64,000 bases of DNA from Niastella sp. OAS944 (GCA_024809215.1 JANUBW010000001.1:1054001-1118000), one strand, 5' to 3'. Positions 38,647 through 48,504 are shown, numbered from the stretch's first letter. A program made the numbers and translations. Notes: generated by a model from the sequence alone, not told the origin.

Positions 38647-41600
38647 ATGAATCAGCAACTATATACCAAAACGATGCTCAAAGTAAAACACCTATTGCCT
38701 GTTTCGCTGTTTATTTGTGCTACCAGTATTGCAGCGGCCCAGCAAAACCCTACCATAAAAGACGCCCCTGCAGCCAACGACACCATCTTAATTTCCCGCA
38801 CGGTTAAAGGAGTTGCCATAACAGGCCGAATAACCGATGCTGTTACTAAAAAGGCCGCTCCGGGCATCAGGGTACAGGTAGAAAATTTCTCGGCCGCCAT
38901 TACCGATGATAACGGGCATTTTAGTTTATCGGTGCCTTCTTACAATTCCACTGTACAGATCAGTGGTGAAGGGTACGACCAACGGTTTGTACCCCTGCAG
39001 GGAAAAAAAGAAATAACTGTTGCGTTGCTCGATGAGTCGCATGAATCAATACACGAAACAATTAATACACCCACCGGCATACATATAAAGCGAAACCTTA
39101 CCGCTTCTGTGGGTACGCACAATGTAAATGGTATGGCGCTGCCAACCGAAACAGCCGACGCGTTGCTGCAAGGCCGCATTGCCGGGTTGAACGTCATACG
39201 CCGCTCAGGTTTACAGGGCGCCGGCGCCAACTTGTTCATGCGTGGGTATAATTCGTTATACGCTACCAACAAGCCACTCATTGTTGTTGATAATTTACTG
39301 TACGATGCCAATGAATACGGGAAAAGCATCATTGCAAACAACTATACCAACCCGTTCTCGCTCATCGATCTGAAAGATGTAGACAACATTACGGTATTAC
39401 GTGATGCCTCTTCTATCTATGGTACAAAAGGCGCTAACGGTGCTATCATCATCACCACTTCACGTCCAAGATCACAGGCTACCAAAATTGACTTTGCAGC
39501 CTTTACCGGTTTTAACCAGGCGCCAAAAGAATTGCCGGTGATGAATGCCGCCGACTATCGTACATACCTTTCGGACCTTTTACAAAGCAAGGGTTTAAAC
39601 AGCAGTGAAATAGCTGCCCTGCCCTATATGAATGATGATCCTTCAGCTGCTACTTACAGCATGTATCATTTTAATACTAACTGGCAAAAGAAGGTATTTC
39701 AAAACAGCCTGGCCAACAATTACTTTTTAAAAGTTACCGGTGGCGATAACATTGCCATGTACGGTTTAAGCGTTGGCTATATGAAGAACCAGGGTATCAT
39801 AAACGCAACCGACCTTAGTCGCTTTAACATGCGTTTCAATGCCGAGTTCAACTTCACTAAAAAGTTCACCGGTTTTGCCAACCTTTCGCTAACCTATAAC
39901 GAACAGAATATGAAAGACCAGGGCATGGCCGATAAAACAGCTCCGGTATTTTTATCTCTGGTAAAATCACCTTTTTTGCACGATCATGATGTAGACAGCA
40001 AAGGCGTTGAAAGCCCCAACCTGGCCGATGTTGATCCTTTGGGTATAAGCAACCCGGCCGCCATCATCAATAAAATGAAGGCCTACAACAAATACTACCG
40101 CTTTATGGGAACGGTAGGCTTCAAATACAAACTGCCTGCATATTTAACAGCCAGCACCATGATGGGTGTTGTAGTTGATAAAATACGCGAGAATGTTTTT
40201 GTTCCATCTGTAGGTGTTGCCAAAGACACGCTAAGCAATGCGGTAGCCAACAACCGGATGGGTACGCAGGTAAAACGCCTTTTCAGCTTATACAACGATT
40301 CACGACTTGAATACAACCGAAGCTTTAACCAGGTACATAAATTCAGCGCTATGGCCGGCATCCGCTTTCAACACAACCGCGCCGAACAGGATTTTGCATT
40401 TGGCTTTAACTCAGCCACCGACGACCTTGTAAATGTACAGAATGGGGTGAATGCATTACGCCAGGTGGGCGGCGGCATTGGCGTATGGAATTGGATCAAT
40501 ACCTACGTAAATGCTGAGTACAATTACCAGGACAAATATTTCCTCAGCTTTAACATGGCCATGGATGCATCATCCCGTTTTGGCAAACAGGCAGATGGTA
40601 TAAAACTGGGCGCTTATCCTATGGCGGTAATGCCATCTATCGGCGCTGCCTGGCTGGTGTCTTCTGAAAATTTTATGGCTCATTCTGCCATCAACCTCTT
40701 AAAGCTACGTGCTACTTACAGCATTTCGGGTAACGATGATATTGGTAACTATAGCGGCCGCCAAACTTATGCCACACAAAACCTGCTGGGTATGGAGGGG
40801 CTTGTACGCAACGGTATTGCCAACCCCACTTTACAATGGGAAACGGTACACAAATTAAATGGCGGTATAGATGTGGCATTCCTGAACGAACGCGCCGGCC
40901 TAACCGTTGATGTGTTTCAATCGCGCACAACCAATATGCTTACTTATGAAGAGTTGGGCACAACAACCGGTTTTAGTACCACCCTCACCAACAACGGCAG
41001 TATGAAAAATACCGGTATTGAAGTAAGCGCCAACTACCGAATATTAAATAAACCATCGCTTAAATGGGACCTGGGTGCTATATTTAGTACTTACAAGAAC
41101 AAGATCGGTACGGTACCAAACGGTCAATTCATTACCAACTATGCCGGCGCTTCTATTTTAACTGCCAATGGGCAGCCAGCTAACCAATTCTATGGTTATG
41201 TTGCACAAGGCGTATTTGCTAACGATGCCGATGCAGCAGCAGCGGGTTTGCAAAAAAAGAATTACGATGGTTCTTATACTTCTTTCAAGGCCGGCGATGT
41301 AATATTCCTCGACCAGGACAATAACAAAGTAATTGATGAAGCCGACCGTCAGGTGATCGGCAATCCCAACCCAACCTTTACCGGTGGTATTACCAACCGG
41401 GTTATATACAAACGGTTTGAATTAAATACCCTGTTCACCTTCAGCAAAGGCAATGATGTATACAACTATCTCCGTTACCGCCTCGAGGCTGAAAACGGCG
41501 CCGAGAACCAGCTTATCAGTGTAAATAACAGATGGCGCACCAATGGCCAGGTAACCAATACGCCTAAAACAACCTGGGGCGATCCAATGGGCAATAGCCG

Positions 41601-41859
41601 CTTCAGCAACCGCTGGATAGAAGATGGCTCTTACTTCCGCCTGCGTAGCATTTCACTGCAGTACTATATACCTATTAAAAATGCCATGGTACATAACGCT
41701 ACCGTGTATGTAAGCGGTTACAACCTGTTTACCCTAACCAAATACAAAGGCTATGATCCTGAATTCAGTGCCGGCTCAAGTTTATTTGTACAAGGCATCG
41801 ACACCGGACTTGATCCATTGTTCAGAAGTGTTACCATGGGTGTTCGAATTGGATTATAA
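38647..41859 (+). CDS. SusC-like TonB-dependent transporter, second in FAS1 operon, atypical N-terminus
   Basis: The protein has 1070 residues (an alternative ATG at 38674 precedes a normal signal peptide). A carboxypeptidase-regulatory-like domain lies at about residues 55-130, followed by a plug with L-L-Q-G-R-I-A-G-L-N-V and V-L-R-D-A-S-S-I-Y-G-T-K-G-A-N-G, and a long barrel. The D-V-V-V-I-G-Y-G-type box that normally precedes the plug is not recognisable. In its place is an E-S-I-H-E-T-I-N-T-P-T-G-I-H-I linker, so TonB contact may differ. It belongs to the same operon as the upstream SusC but is clearly a diverged paralogue. Ligand unknown. Confidence 0.92.
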   Translation: MNQQLYTKTMLKVKHLLPVSLFICATSIAAAQQNPTIKDAPAANDTILISRTVKGVAITGRITDAVTKKAAPGIRVQVENFSAAITDDNGHFSLSVPSYNSTVQISGEGYDQRFVPLQGKKEITVALLDESHESIHETINTPTGIHIKRNLTASVGTHNVNGMALPTETADALLQGRIAGLNVIRRSGLQGAGANLFMRGYNSLYATNKPLIVVDNLLYDANEYGKSIIANNYTNPFSLIDLKDVDNITVLRDASSIYGTKGANGAIIITTSRPRSQATKIDFAAFTGFNQAPKELPVMNAADYRTYLSDLLQSKGLNSSEIAALPYMNDDPSAATYSMYHFNTNWQKKVFQNSLANNYFLKVTGGDNIAMYGLSVGYMKNQGIINATDLSRFNMRFNAEFNFTKKFTGFANLSLTYNEQNMKDQGMADKTAPVFLSLVKSPFLHDHDVDSKGVESPNLADVDPLGISNPAAIINKMKAYNKYYRFMGTVGFKYKLPAYLTASTMMGVVVDKIRENVFVPSVGVAKDTLSNAVANNRMGTQVKRLFSLYNDSRLEYNRSFNQVHKFSAMAGIRFQHNRAEQDFAFGFNSATDDLVNVQNGVNALRQVGGGIGVWNWINTYVNAEYNYQDKYFLSFNMAMDASSRFGKQADGIKLGAYPMAVMPSIGAAWLVSSENFMAHSAINLLKLRATYSISGNDDIGNYSGRQTYATQNLLGMEGLVRNGIANPTLQWETVHKLNGGIDVAFLNERAGLTVDVFQSRTTNMLTYEELGTTTGFSTTLTNNGSMKNTGIEVSANYRILNKPSLKWDLGAIFSTYKNKIGTVPNGQFITNYAGASILTANGQPANQFYGYVAQGVFANDADAAAAGLQKKNYDGSYTSFKAGDVIFLDQDNNKVIDEADRQVIGNPNPTFTGGITNRVIYKRFELNTLFTFSKGNDVYNYLRYRLEAENGAENQLISVNNRWRTNGQVTNTPKTTWGDPMGNSRFSNRWIEDGSYFRLRSISLQYYIPIKNAMVHNATVYVSGYNLFTLTKYKGYDPEFSAGSSLFVQGIDTGLDPLFRSVTMGVRIGL

Positions 41860-41876
41860 TAGTGACAATAAGCGGT

Positions 41877-43688
41877 ATGAAAAAAAATAAACTTACAATA
41901 TACTCTAGCAGCATGAAGATGTTTTTTATAAAACCTATAACACTGATGGCCATTGCTATGGTAAGCCTGGCCTCCTGTTCAAAGATCCTGGATGTTAAGC
42001 CGGAAGATGAACTGGACGAAAGCGACATGTATCGTACCGTGTACGATGCCGATGCGGCTGTTATTGGCATATATGGGAAATTTGTTGGGTTGGCCGAACG
42101 GTATGTATTGCTGAACGAACTGCGAGCCGATATGCTCGATTGCACCCTGAACGCCGATGAAAACCTGAGGCAGTTAAGTAGCCATACTGTTACTGAAGGT
42201 AACCCCTACGCCAATCCCCGGCCATTTTACGAAGTGATCATCAATTGTAACGACGTATTGAAGCACTTCAAAATAATGCGCGACCAAAATAAATTGAAGG
42301 ATGCGGAATTTCAGCAACGCTATGCCGATGTGGCCTTCCTTTGTTCATTTTTGTACCTGCAGCTTGGCATTCATTATGGCGAAGTGCCTTATGTAACCGA
42401 TGCGCTTGAAAATATCAATGATGTAAATGATGCATCCAAATTCCCGCGCCTGTCGTTCAATACACTGATTGATAGTTTGATCAGCTTTTCTACAAGCGTT
42501 ACATATAAAGACGAATACCCCACGGGTACTAATTTGAATGTAACAGTAGACGGCTACCCAACAAACAAATGGTTCATAAACAAAAAAGTATTACTGGGCG
42601 ACCTTTACCTGTGGAAAGGCAATTACGTAGAAGCAGCCAAATGGTACCGGGCAGTAATGGAAACCGGTACAGTGGGAACCGTTAACGGCTCTTACTATTC
42701 CATGTACAAACTCGGTTGGGATAGCAATGGCGATATTGACCATTATATTACCTATTCCCGTGGCGGCGACGTAAGCACATTGGTAACTACTTCGCAATGG
42801 CGTATTATGTTTGAACAAACCATGAGTTCTGAAGGGTTTAGAAGAGAGTGGGTATGGGCTATTCCATTCGACGACAATTTCAAACCCGAAAATCCATTCG
42901 TGAAACTGTTTTCGCCTATTGGTGGCAGCTACCTGGTGCAACCATCGCAAACGGCTATTGATATGTGGAACAACGAACAGCAAAAGCCTTCGGCAGCCAC
43001 CAATACTGTACCTGCTATACCAGGTGCGCCCTATGATGCACGCGGCCAGTTGTCGTGGAAGTTTATTAACGGACAGCCCGTTGTAATGAAATACCTGTAC
43101 AACTATATTAACAACAGTACCAATTTGCCGTTAAACGTGTTGCAAAAAGAAAGCAAATGGTTCCTGTTCCGCCAAACGCATTTACACCTGCGTTTTGCTG
43201 AAGCCGCTAACCGCGCCGGCCGTTCGCGACTTGCCTGGGGTTTATTTAATTCAGGTATAGGTGGCGCCTTCCCCGCCCCCACCAGCAACGTAACTGAATA
43301 TCAAAATACCTTAAAGGACCCTGAACCTGCTTTTCAATTCGACGCCCGTAACAGCGGTAACTCCGGTGTACCCTATTACCGGGCCGACTGGTACCGCAAT
43401 ATTGGTATCAGGTCAAGAGCTAACATAGTAGACTACCTGGTAAACAGTGCCGATAGCATTGGCTCTATTGAAACCGGGCTTATTAATGAAAGCGCTTTGG
43501 AAGATGGGTTTGAAGGAACCCGCTGGCCCGATCTGTTGCGTGTAGCCATGCGCAGAAACGATCCCTCATTTATTGCAGACAAAGTTTATAACAAATTGAA
43601 GAACTCAGGAGTTTCATCTGGCGCTGCAAGTGAGGCAAGGAGAAAACTTATGAATAAAGACTGGTATCTGCCTTTTGTTTGGAAATAA
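41877..43688 (+). CDS. SusD/RagB-family lipoprotein, second in FAS1 operon
   Basis: From the ATG at 41877 it has 603 residues. An ATG at 41913 gives a more usual short lipoprotein signal (lipobox V-S-L-A-S-C), and a GTG at 41862 is also in frame. After the cysteine come S-K-I-L-D-V-K-P-E-D-E-L-D-E, then SusD-type repeats, L-H-L-R-F-A-E-A-A-N-R-A-G-R-S near 445 and L-E-D-G-F-E-G-T-R-W-P-D near 545. It is about 100 residues longer than the other SusD proteins here. It ends the seven-gene operon; a dyad overlaps the convergent GH43 stop just beyond. Ligand unknown. Confidence 0.92.
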   Translation: MKKNKLTIYSSSMKMFFIKPITLMAIAMVSLASCSKILDVKPEDELDESDMYRTVYDADAAVIGIYGKFVGLAERYVLLNELRADMLDCTLNADENLRQLSSHTVTEGNPYANPRPFYEVIINCNDVLKHFKIMRDQNKLKDAEFQQRYADVAFLCSFLYLQLGIHYGEVPYVTDALENINDVNDASKFPRLSFNTLIDSLISFSTSVTYKDEYPTGTNLNVTVDGYPTNKWFINKKVLLGDLYLWKGNYVEAAKWYRAVMETGTVGTVNGSYYSMYKLGWDSNGDIDHYITYSRGGDVSTLVTTSQWRIMFEQTMSSEGFRREWVWAIPFDDNFKPENPFVKLFSPIGGSYLVQPSQTAIDMWNNEQQKPSAATNTVPAIPGAPYDARGQLSWKFINGQPVVMKYLYNYINNSTNLPLNVLQKESKWFLFRQTHLHLRFAEAANRAGRSRLAWGLFNSGIGGAFPAPTSNVTEYQNTLKDPEPAFQFDARNSGNSGVPYYRADWYRNIGIRSRANIVDYLVNSADSIGSIETGLINESALEDGFEGTRWPDLLRVAMRRNDPSFIADKVYNKLKNSGVSSGAASEARRKLMNKDWYLPFVWK

Positions 43689-43691
43689 ACT

Positions 43692-43772
43692 GAAGTAAGA
43701 TGTAGGAAGTAAGATGTAGGAAGAGCTTTATTTTCGAGCCTCAAAATTCGGGTTCTTCGTGCATCTTACTTC
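43692..43772. terminator. Inverted repeat at the convergent SusD/GH43 ends
   Basis: Two direct copies of GAAGTAAGATG (43692-43702 and 43706-43716) face one perfect reverse complement at 43762-43772, which overlaps the GH43 stop codon at 43766. The hairpin could serve both convergent transcripts. A related run of GAAGTA-type units occurs at about 55398-55427, with its complement near 55580-55615. Confidence 0.6.
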
Positions 43773-44731
43773 TTACCTCCTATTTCTTTATCTAAAGTTG
43801 GCCAATTATCATTATCCCAATAAAGTTCCTTCACGATTAGCTTCGACTTCCCATTATCTTTCGCATCATAGCCATGATACACTATATAATTCTTCCCCTC
43901 GAAAGTATATACTGAGTTATGTCCCACAGCAAACCAATTGGTAGTATCGCCGGCAATTACCAACGAACCGCCACCCTGCATCATGGGCACATTATTTTTG
44001 TCAACATACGGACCGGTTATTTTTTCACTACGGCCTGTCATTACCTTATAATCACTCTTTGCACCCTTGCAACAAAAATCAACCGACACAAACAAATAAT
44101 AATACTTTCCCTTCTTAAAAAGAAATGGTGCCTCAATGGCATTATTACCATTTCGTCTGCTGGCCAGGTTATACCATTCTTCCCGATGCGCCACGGAAAC
44201 TAAATCATTGTTGAGTTTTACCAGTTTAATACCATCCCAAAACGATCCAAACGTTAACCAGGATGTATTGTCCTCATCTATGAACAGGTTCGGATCTATC
44301 GCATTCCAGTCATCGCGGTTGGGCACCGATTGTATCAGTTTTCCATGATCTACCCAACGATAGTCGGGTGATGATGGATGCAGGGTTTTATTGGTAGCTA
44401 CCCCAATACAGGAAGTATTCTTCCCAAATGCAGAAACAGAATAATACAAATAATACTGTCCGTTATGATAACTAATATCGGGCGCCCAGGTATGTCCCTT
44501 AAAAGCAGGCAGTTCTTTTAACACCCAATCGGCCGGTTTGTCAAATACCGGTTTTTCCTTTTTCCAGTCAACCCGGTTAACCGACGACCATGTAGTAATA
44601 CCCATACCCGTGCAAAACATATAATATACGCTATCCTGCTTTATCATAACAGGATCATGCGCCGGTATGGTCTGTGCAGCTACCATTGCCGGGAATAAAA
44701 AGGTAAGAAGGCAATTGTATAAATCTTTCAT
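43766..44731 (-). CDS. GH43 arabinan endo-1,5-alpha-L-arabinanase-like enzyme, exported
   Basis: The 321-residue protein has a signal peptide (MKDLYNCLLTFLFPAMVAAQ) and a single five-bladed propeller. The GH43 catalytic triad is visible: the base in P-A-H-D-P-V-M (about residue 26), the pKa-modulating Asp in N-A-I-D-P-N-L-F (about 155) and the acid Glu in N-A-I-E-A-P-F-L-F (about 200). The A-F-K-G-H-T-W-A-P-D-I segment is typical of arabinanases. It ends without a lectin or T9SS tail, so it should stay in the periplasm and trim arabino-oligosaccharides. It is the last gene of the arabinan locus. Exo versus endo action cannot be settled from sequence. Confidence 0.9.
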   Translation of the reverse strand: MKDLYNCLLTFLFPAMVAAQTIPAHDPVMIKQDSVYYMFCTGMGITTWSSVNRVDWKKEKPVFDKPADWVLKELPAFKGHTWAPDISYHNGQYYLYYSVSAFGKNTSCIGVATNKTLHPSSPDYRWVDHGKLIQSVPNRDDWNAIDPNLFIDEDNTSWLTFGSFWDGIKLVKLNNDLVSVAHREEWYNLASRRNGNNAIEAPFLFKKGKYYYLFVSVDFCCKGAKSDYKVMTGRSEKITGPYVDKNNVPMMQGGGSLVIAGDTTNWFAVGHNSVYTFEGKNYIVYHGYDAKDNGKSKLIVKELYWDNDNWPTLDKEIGGKK

Positions 44732-44747
44732 CAGTTTCTATTATAGT

Positions 44748-44780
44748 AACCGTGCCACGGTTTCAAACCGTGACACGGTT
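44748..44780 (-). terminator. Near-perfect palindromic hairpin between two GH43 genes
   Basis: AACCGTGCCACGGTTT at 44748-44763 and AAACCGTGACACGGTT at 44765-44780 are reverse complements with one mismatch and almost no loop. It lies just after the stop of the lectin-bearing GH43 gene (minus strand) and 17 bp before the next GH43 start. It may stabilise or end the upstream message. Confidence 0.65.
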
Positions 44781-44785
44781 AACAT

Positions 44786-46471
44786 TTACTCAACAACCAG
44801 TTTTTGTGTTATGATCTTATCATCACTCAACACCCGCAACATATACACACCTGCCAGCTGTGGCGCCGGCACTTGTATTACGTTTGAGGAAAGCTGCCGG
44901 TTGGTATACACCAGTTTACCATCGGTGGAGAATATATTTGTTGTTATATATTTACCTGGCGAACCAATACTTATATTCAACAATGCACCTTTATACACCG
45001 GGTTGGGATAAATGCCCTGCTGCTTTCGCTCTTCGGTTATCAATGGCGCATCGGTTACTGCTTCCCGGGCAGTAGTGGTAGCTATCAACCATTTCTGGCA
45101 ATTACAATCAGAAAAGTCCTGCAAAGACAACCGGGTGCCGGCAGTAGTTGATGAACCGGCTACACTTACAACCCTTGCACCGGATGCCGGCGTAAGAATA
45201 TGCGACGAGCCATCGCCCAGCCTTTCTATCTTAAACCTCTGACAATTATTATTCAACCAGGAATACAGTTGCATCAATGTACCTGCTGCCGTTCCGCAAT
45301 TAATTACATCGGCGCTCAACCCGCCCAACGAATTGGTAATGCGGTAATAACCATCACCAACAGGTGTAAGCGTCCATTTTTGACAACTCAGGTTGGCCCA
45401 GGTGCCCTGCGCAATTCCCTGGCCCGATGCACCGGTACAACCCCATGCATCCCAAACCAGGTTACTGTTCTTATTTGTTACGCGGTATAACCCTGCAGCT
45501 ATCCAGTCCCTGGTAATAAAAGGCCAGCCACCGCTAAAGCCCATATTGGCAATATCCAACTTGGGATTACCATTATCGTTACCATCGTAATAATGCATCG
45601 AAACAAAGTTCGATCCGTTCTCGGTAAGCAAACCAAAATGGCCCGGACCAATATACTTTCCTGATGAGCCCAATGCTACGGAGCCTCCACCGCTCTTCAT
45701 ATCGGTACCGTTCTTGTCTGTATATGGCCCTGTAGGACTTGTAGAACGACCCATTACAATGTAATAGGTACTGCTGGTACCATTGCAACAAGTGCCGCGG
45801 TTGGCAAAAAGGTAATAATAACTGCCATTCTTTATAATGCAGGGCGCTTCCCAATCGGCGCCGCTGCCACCGGCAACACAGGTAACCGATGCGCCGCTTT
45901 TAATTTTTCCCGTAGCAGGGTCAATTTCAACAACGCCAATACCCCCATGCCATGAACCATATGACATATACACTTTGCCATCTGAGTTCTTGAATATAGA
46001 GGGATCAATAGCATTGATATCAGAAGATGCAGAAGAAGAAACTACTCTTCCCAGATCGGTCCATACGTAAGAAGAAGAGTTTTGATCGAGTGTTGGCGAG
46101 GTGGCTACGCCAATAGCAGATACAGATGAGCCAAAGGTTGAACAGGAGTAATACATGTAATACTTCCCATTCATATATACGCAATCGGGCGCCCAGAAGT
46201 TACCACCGAAACCTGGCACATACGAGTTGATCCACGAAGGCCAGGTTCCAATGGGAAATACTGTTTTGGGCCCGGATGTCCATTGAAACAGGTTGGTTGA
46301 ATAAGCGGCATAAATGCCGTTACCTGTGGTGAACATCCAGTATTTGCTTCCATCTTTTATGAGTGTTGATGGGTCATGTGACTGATAAGCGCCACCAAGC
46401 GCTTTTGCCCGTTCAGGTTGCATCATTAACAGCATACCCAATACAAGCAGATAAGGTATTCTATTTTTCAT
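44786..46471 (-). CDS. GH43 arabinanase with ricin-type lectin module and T9SS sorting domain
   Basis: The 561-residue protein has a signal peptide and a GH43 propeller (about residues 28-325) with triad Asp in Q-S-H-D-P-S-T-L, Asp in N-A-I-D-P-S-I-F and Glu in A-D-W-E-A-P-C-I. Residues about 327-472 contain three Q-x-W-type repeats (C-Q-K-W-T-L-T-P-V, C-Q-R-F-K-I-E, C-Q-K-W-L-I-A) of a ricin-like beta-trefoil. The C-terminal 75 residues (G-I-Y-P-N-P-V through V-Y-M-L-R-V-L) form a type IX sorting domain. The enzyme is therefore probably exported to the cell surface or medium, where its lectin can hold the polysaccharide. It is likely the outermost enzyme of the locus. Family and modules are secure. 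Confidence 0.92.
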   Translation of the reverse strand: MKNRIPYLLVLGMLLMMQPERAKALGGAYQSHDPSTLIKDGSKYWMFTTGNGIYAAYSTNLFQWTSGPKTVFPIGTWPSWINSYVPGFGGNFWAPDCVYMNGKYYMYYSCSTFGSSVSAIGVATSPTLDQNSSSYVWTDLGRVVSSSASSDINAIDPSIFKNSDGKVYMSYGSWHGGIGVVEIDPATGKIKSGASVTCVAGGSGADWEAPCIIKNGSYYYLFANRGTCCNGTSSTYYIVMGRSTSPTGPYTDKNGTDMKSGGGSVALGSSGKYIGPGHFGLLTENGSNFVSMHYYDGNDNGNPKLDIANMGFSGGWPFITRDWIAAGLYRVTNKNSNLVWDAWGCTGASGQGIAQGTWANLSCQKWTLTPVGDGYYRITNSLGGLSADVINCGTAAGTLMQLYSWLNNNCQRFKIERLGDGSSHILTPASGARVVSVAGSSTTAGTRLSLQDFSDCNCQKWLIATTTAREAVTDAPLITEERKQQGIYPNPVYKGALLNISIGSPGKYITTNIFSTDGKLVYTNRQLSSNVIQVPAPQLAGVYMLRVLSDDKIITQKLVVE

Positions 46472-46502
46472 TTTGGCAAGTTTTGAATGGTTTTAAAAAA
46501 CG

Positions 46503-48476
46503 TCATTCCAACTTTACCCGCAGCACGCTGAATGAATAAGGTGAACTATTGAGTTGTATTTTTTTACCTTTTATTGCAATTGTTGATTCAACAGGCGCTA
46601 CGTTGGTTGGACTGTCGAATGAATTCAATGCGGTGAGGTCTGATTGCATCACGGTCAACTTTCCTTTGGCGGCGAGCTTTTTTACGCCTTCCAATTGAAG
46701 CGTATTAACCTGTGGTTTGTCAGATGCATTCACCACTTTAATGATGAGTTCTTTGGTAGCAGCATCAATACAGGCCGAAGCATAAAGGCTGTCCTGCCCC
46801 GCTACTACATCATTGTCCAATGTAATGGGTACTACTTTGGAACCTTTGTTAAGAGAGAATAATTTTTGTACATAGTAATCCGGCGTGCCATACGATTGCA
46901 GGTTGTTCACCCAAATAAGATCGGGCGCCCATTGCCAGCCATCGATATGTGCAAACAGTGGTGCATATGAAGCCATTTGAACCACATCGGCATTACGCTC
47001 GAGCCCGGTCATAAAGGCCGCTTCTGAAATGGCAGCCAGCCAGGTGTTGCGGGTGCCGCCGGCAGTTTTATCAACGTGTGATGCGTATTCACCGCCGAAC
47101 ACTTTTGAACCGTTGCGGGGATAGCTGTCATATCTTCTTGCATTTTGAAAAAAGAACTCGGGCTTGCGATAATAATGTTCATCTATAAAGTCTGCATTCA
47201 TCTTACGCAGTTCGCCATTCAGATAATCAAAACGTTCGCCATTGGGATCGGTGCCAGAACTACAGATTAGTTTGATGTTGGGATATTTGGCTTTGATGGC
47301 GGCCTGAAATGCTTTCAACCGCTCAATGTATTGTGGTCCCCAGTTCTCATTACCAATACCCATCATTTTCAAATTGAATGGCGCCGGATGGCCCATATCG
47401 GCACGAACCTTACCCCATTTGGTGTTTGCATCACCATTGGCAAATTCAACCAGGTCGAGCGCATCCTGTATATACGGATCGAGCGCATTCATTGGCACTA
47501 ATTCGGCTGAGTTGAACTGGCAGGCCATACCGCAGTTCAGAATAGGCAGCGGTTCGGCGCCAATATCATCGCACAGCTGAAAGTATTCAAAGAAACCAAG
47601 ACCAAAGGTTTGGAAATAATCGGGGGCATTACGATGTGGGAACTCAATATTCCAACGATTTATCATCAACTGTCTTTCTTCTATGGGGCCTACGGTATTC
47701 TTCCAGCGATAGCGGTTCGAAAGATCGAAACCTTCAACAATACAACCGCCGGGGAAACGAACAAAGCCTGGTTTCATATCGGCCAGTAATTGTATCATAT
47801 CGGCCCGCATACCACCGGGGCGGTTCTTCCAGGTATCACCGGGAAACAGGGAGATCATATCCAGGTCTACAATGCCATTACCTTCGAACCAGATATTCAA
47901 TTTGCCTTTCAATACGGTTTCCCGGGCATGAAAGCTTACCGCCGCTTTGTGCCAGTTGTCGCCAGCTTCGGTCAGCGACAGCACGGTATCGCCAATTACG
48001 TTCTTCAGTGTGTCTATAAGTTCAAGATGTAATTTCGTATGTGCATCAGATTGACGATACATAATTGAGAAATCGTACCGTAGCCCTTTTTTGATGCCCA
48101 TACCGCGAAAGCCTTCATTGGTCAACCCAAGATCGCCTTTGGCGGCGTTGTTCATGGTAACACGCAGAAAGCGCGGGTTACGGGTATCTTCATTGGTGCG
48201 GTTGATCACCAGCATTTCGCCTTCCACAAACTTTTTGCGGTTCACCGTCCAACCCATTAAAGGTTTGAAGAATTCAAACGAGCGGTTCTTTACCAGTTCA
48301 GCATAAATACCGCCATCTGCACCCAGGTTGATATCTTCAAAGAATACGCCCCACATAGTGGGTTGAATATCTGCTGTTGGTTGAGCAGCTTTTACAATAA
48401 GTGTGTGGTTTTGCGAAAATACAGGCATGCCCATTGTTGACATAGCCAGTAAGACAATTGCAAATCGTTTTTTCAT
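46503..48476 (-). CDS. abfA: GH51 alpha-L-arabinofuranosidase, exported
   Basis: The 657-residue protein has signal peptide MKKRFAIVLLAMSTMGMPVFSQ. GH51 landmarks are M-W-G-V-F-F-E-D-I-N-L-G-A-D-G-G-I-Y (about 40-58), the F-P-G-G-C-I-V-E-G segment near 240, the acid/base E377 in G-I-G-N-E-N-W-G and the nucleophile E463 in F-G-G-E-Y-A-S-H. A beta-sandwich closes the protein, as usual for the family. It removes arabinofuranose side groups and trims arabino-oligosaccharides. A GH43 gene lies on either side of it, consistent with complete arabinan breakdown in the periplasm. Confidence 0.95.
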   Translation of the reverse strand: MKKRFAIVLLAMSTMGMPVFSQNHTLIVKAAQPTADIQPTMWGVFFEDINLGADGGIYAELVKNRSFEFFKPLMGWTVNRKKFVEGEMLVINRTNEDTRNPRFLRVTMNNAAKGDLGLTNEGFRGMGIKKGLRYDFSIMYRQSDAHTKLHLELIDTLKNVIGDTVLSLTEAGDNWHKAAVSFHARETVLKGKLNIWFEGNGIVDLDMISLFPGDTWKNRPGGMRADMIQLLADMKPGFVRFPGGCIVEGFDLSNRYRWKNTVGPIEERQLMINRWNIEFPHRNAPDYFQTFGLGFFEYFQLCDDIGAEPLPILNCGMACQFNSAELVPMNALDPYIQDALDLVEFANGDANTKWGKVRADMGHPAPFNLKMMGIGNENWGPQYIERLKAFQAAIKAKYPNIKLICSSGTDPNGERFDYLNGELRKMNADFIDEHYYRKPEFFFQNARRYDSYPRNGSKVFGGEYASHVDKTAGGTRNTWLAAISEAAFMTGLERNADVVQMASYAPLFAHIDGWQWAPDLIWVNNLQSYGTPDYYVQKLFSLNKGSKVVPITLDNDVVAGQDSLYASACIDAATKELIIKVVNASDKPQVNTLQLEGVKKLAAKGKLTVMQSDLTALNSFDSPTNVAPVESTIAIKGKKIQLNSSPYSFSVLRVKLE

Positions 48477-48504
48477 CTATTATTATTCTTAGTTTTTTGT
48501 GTCG

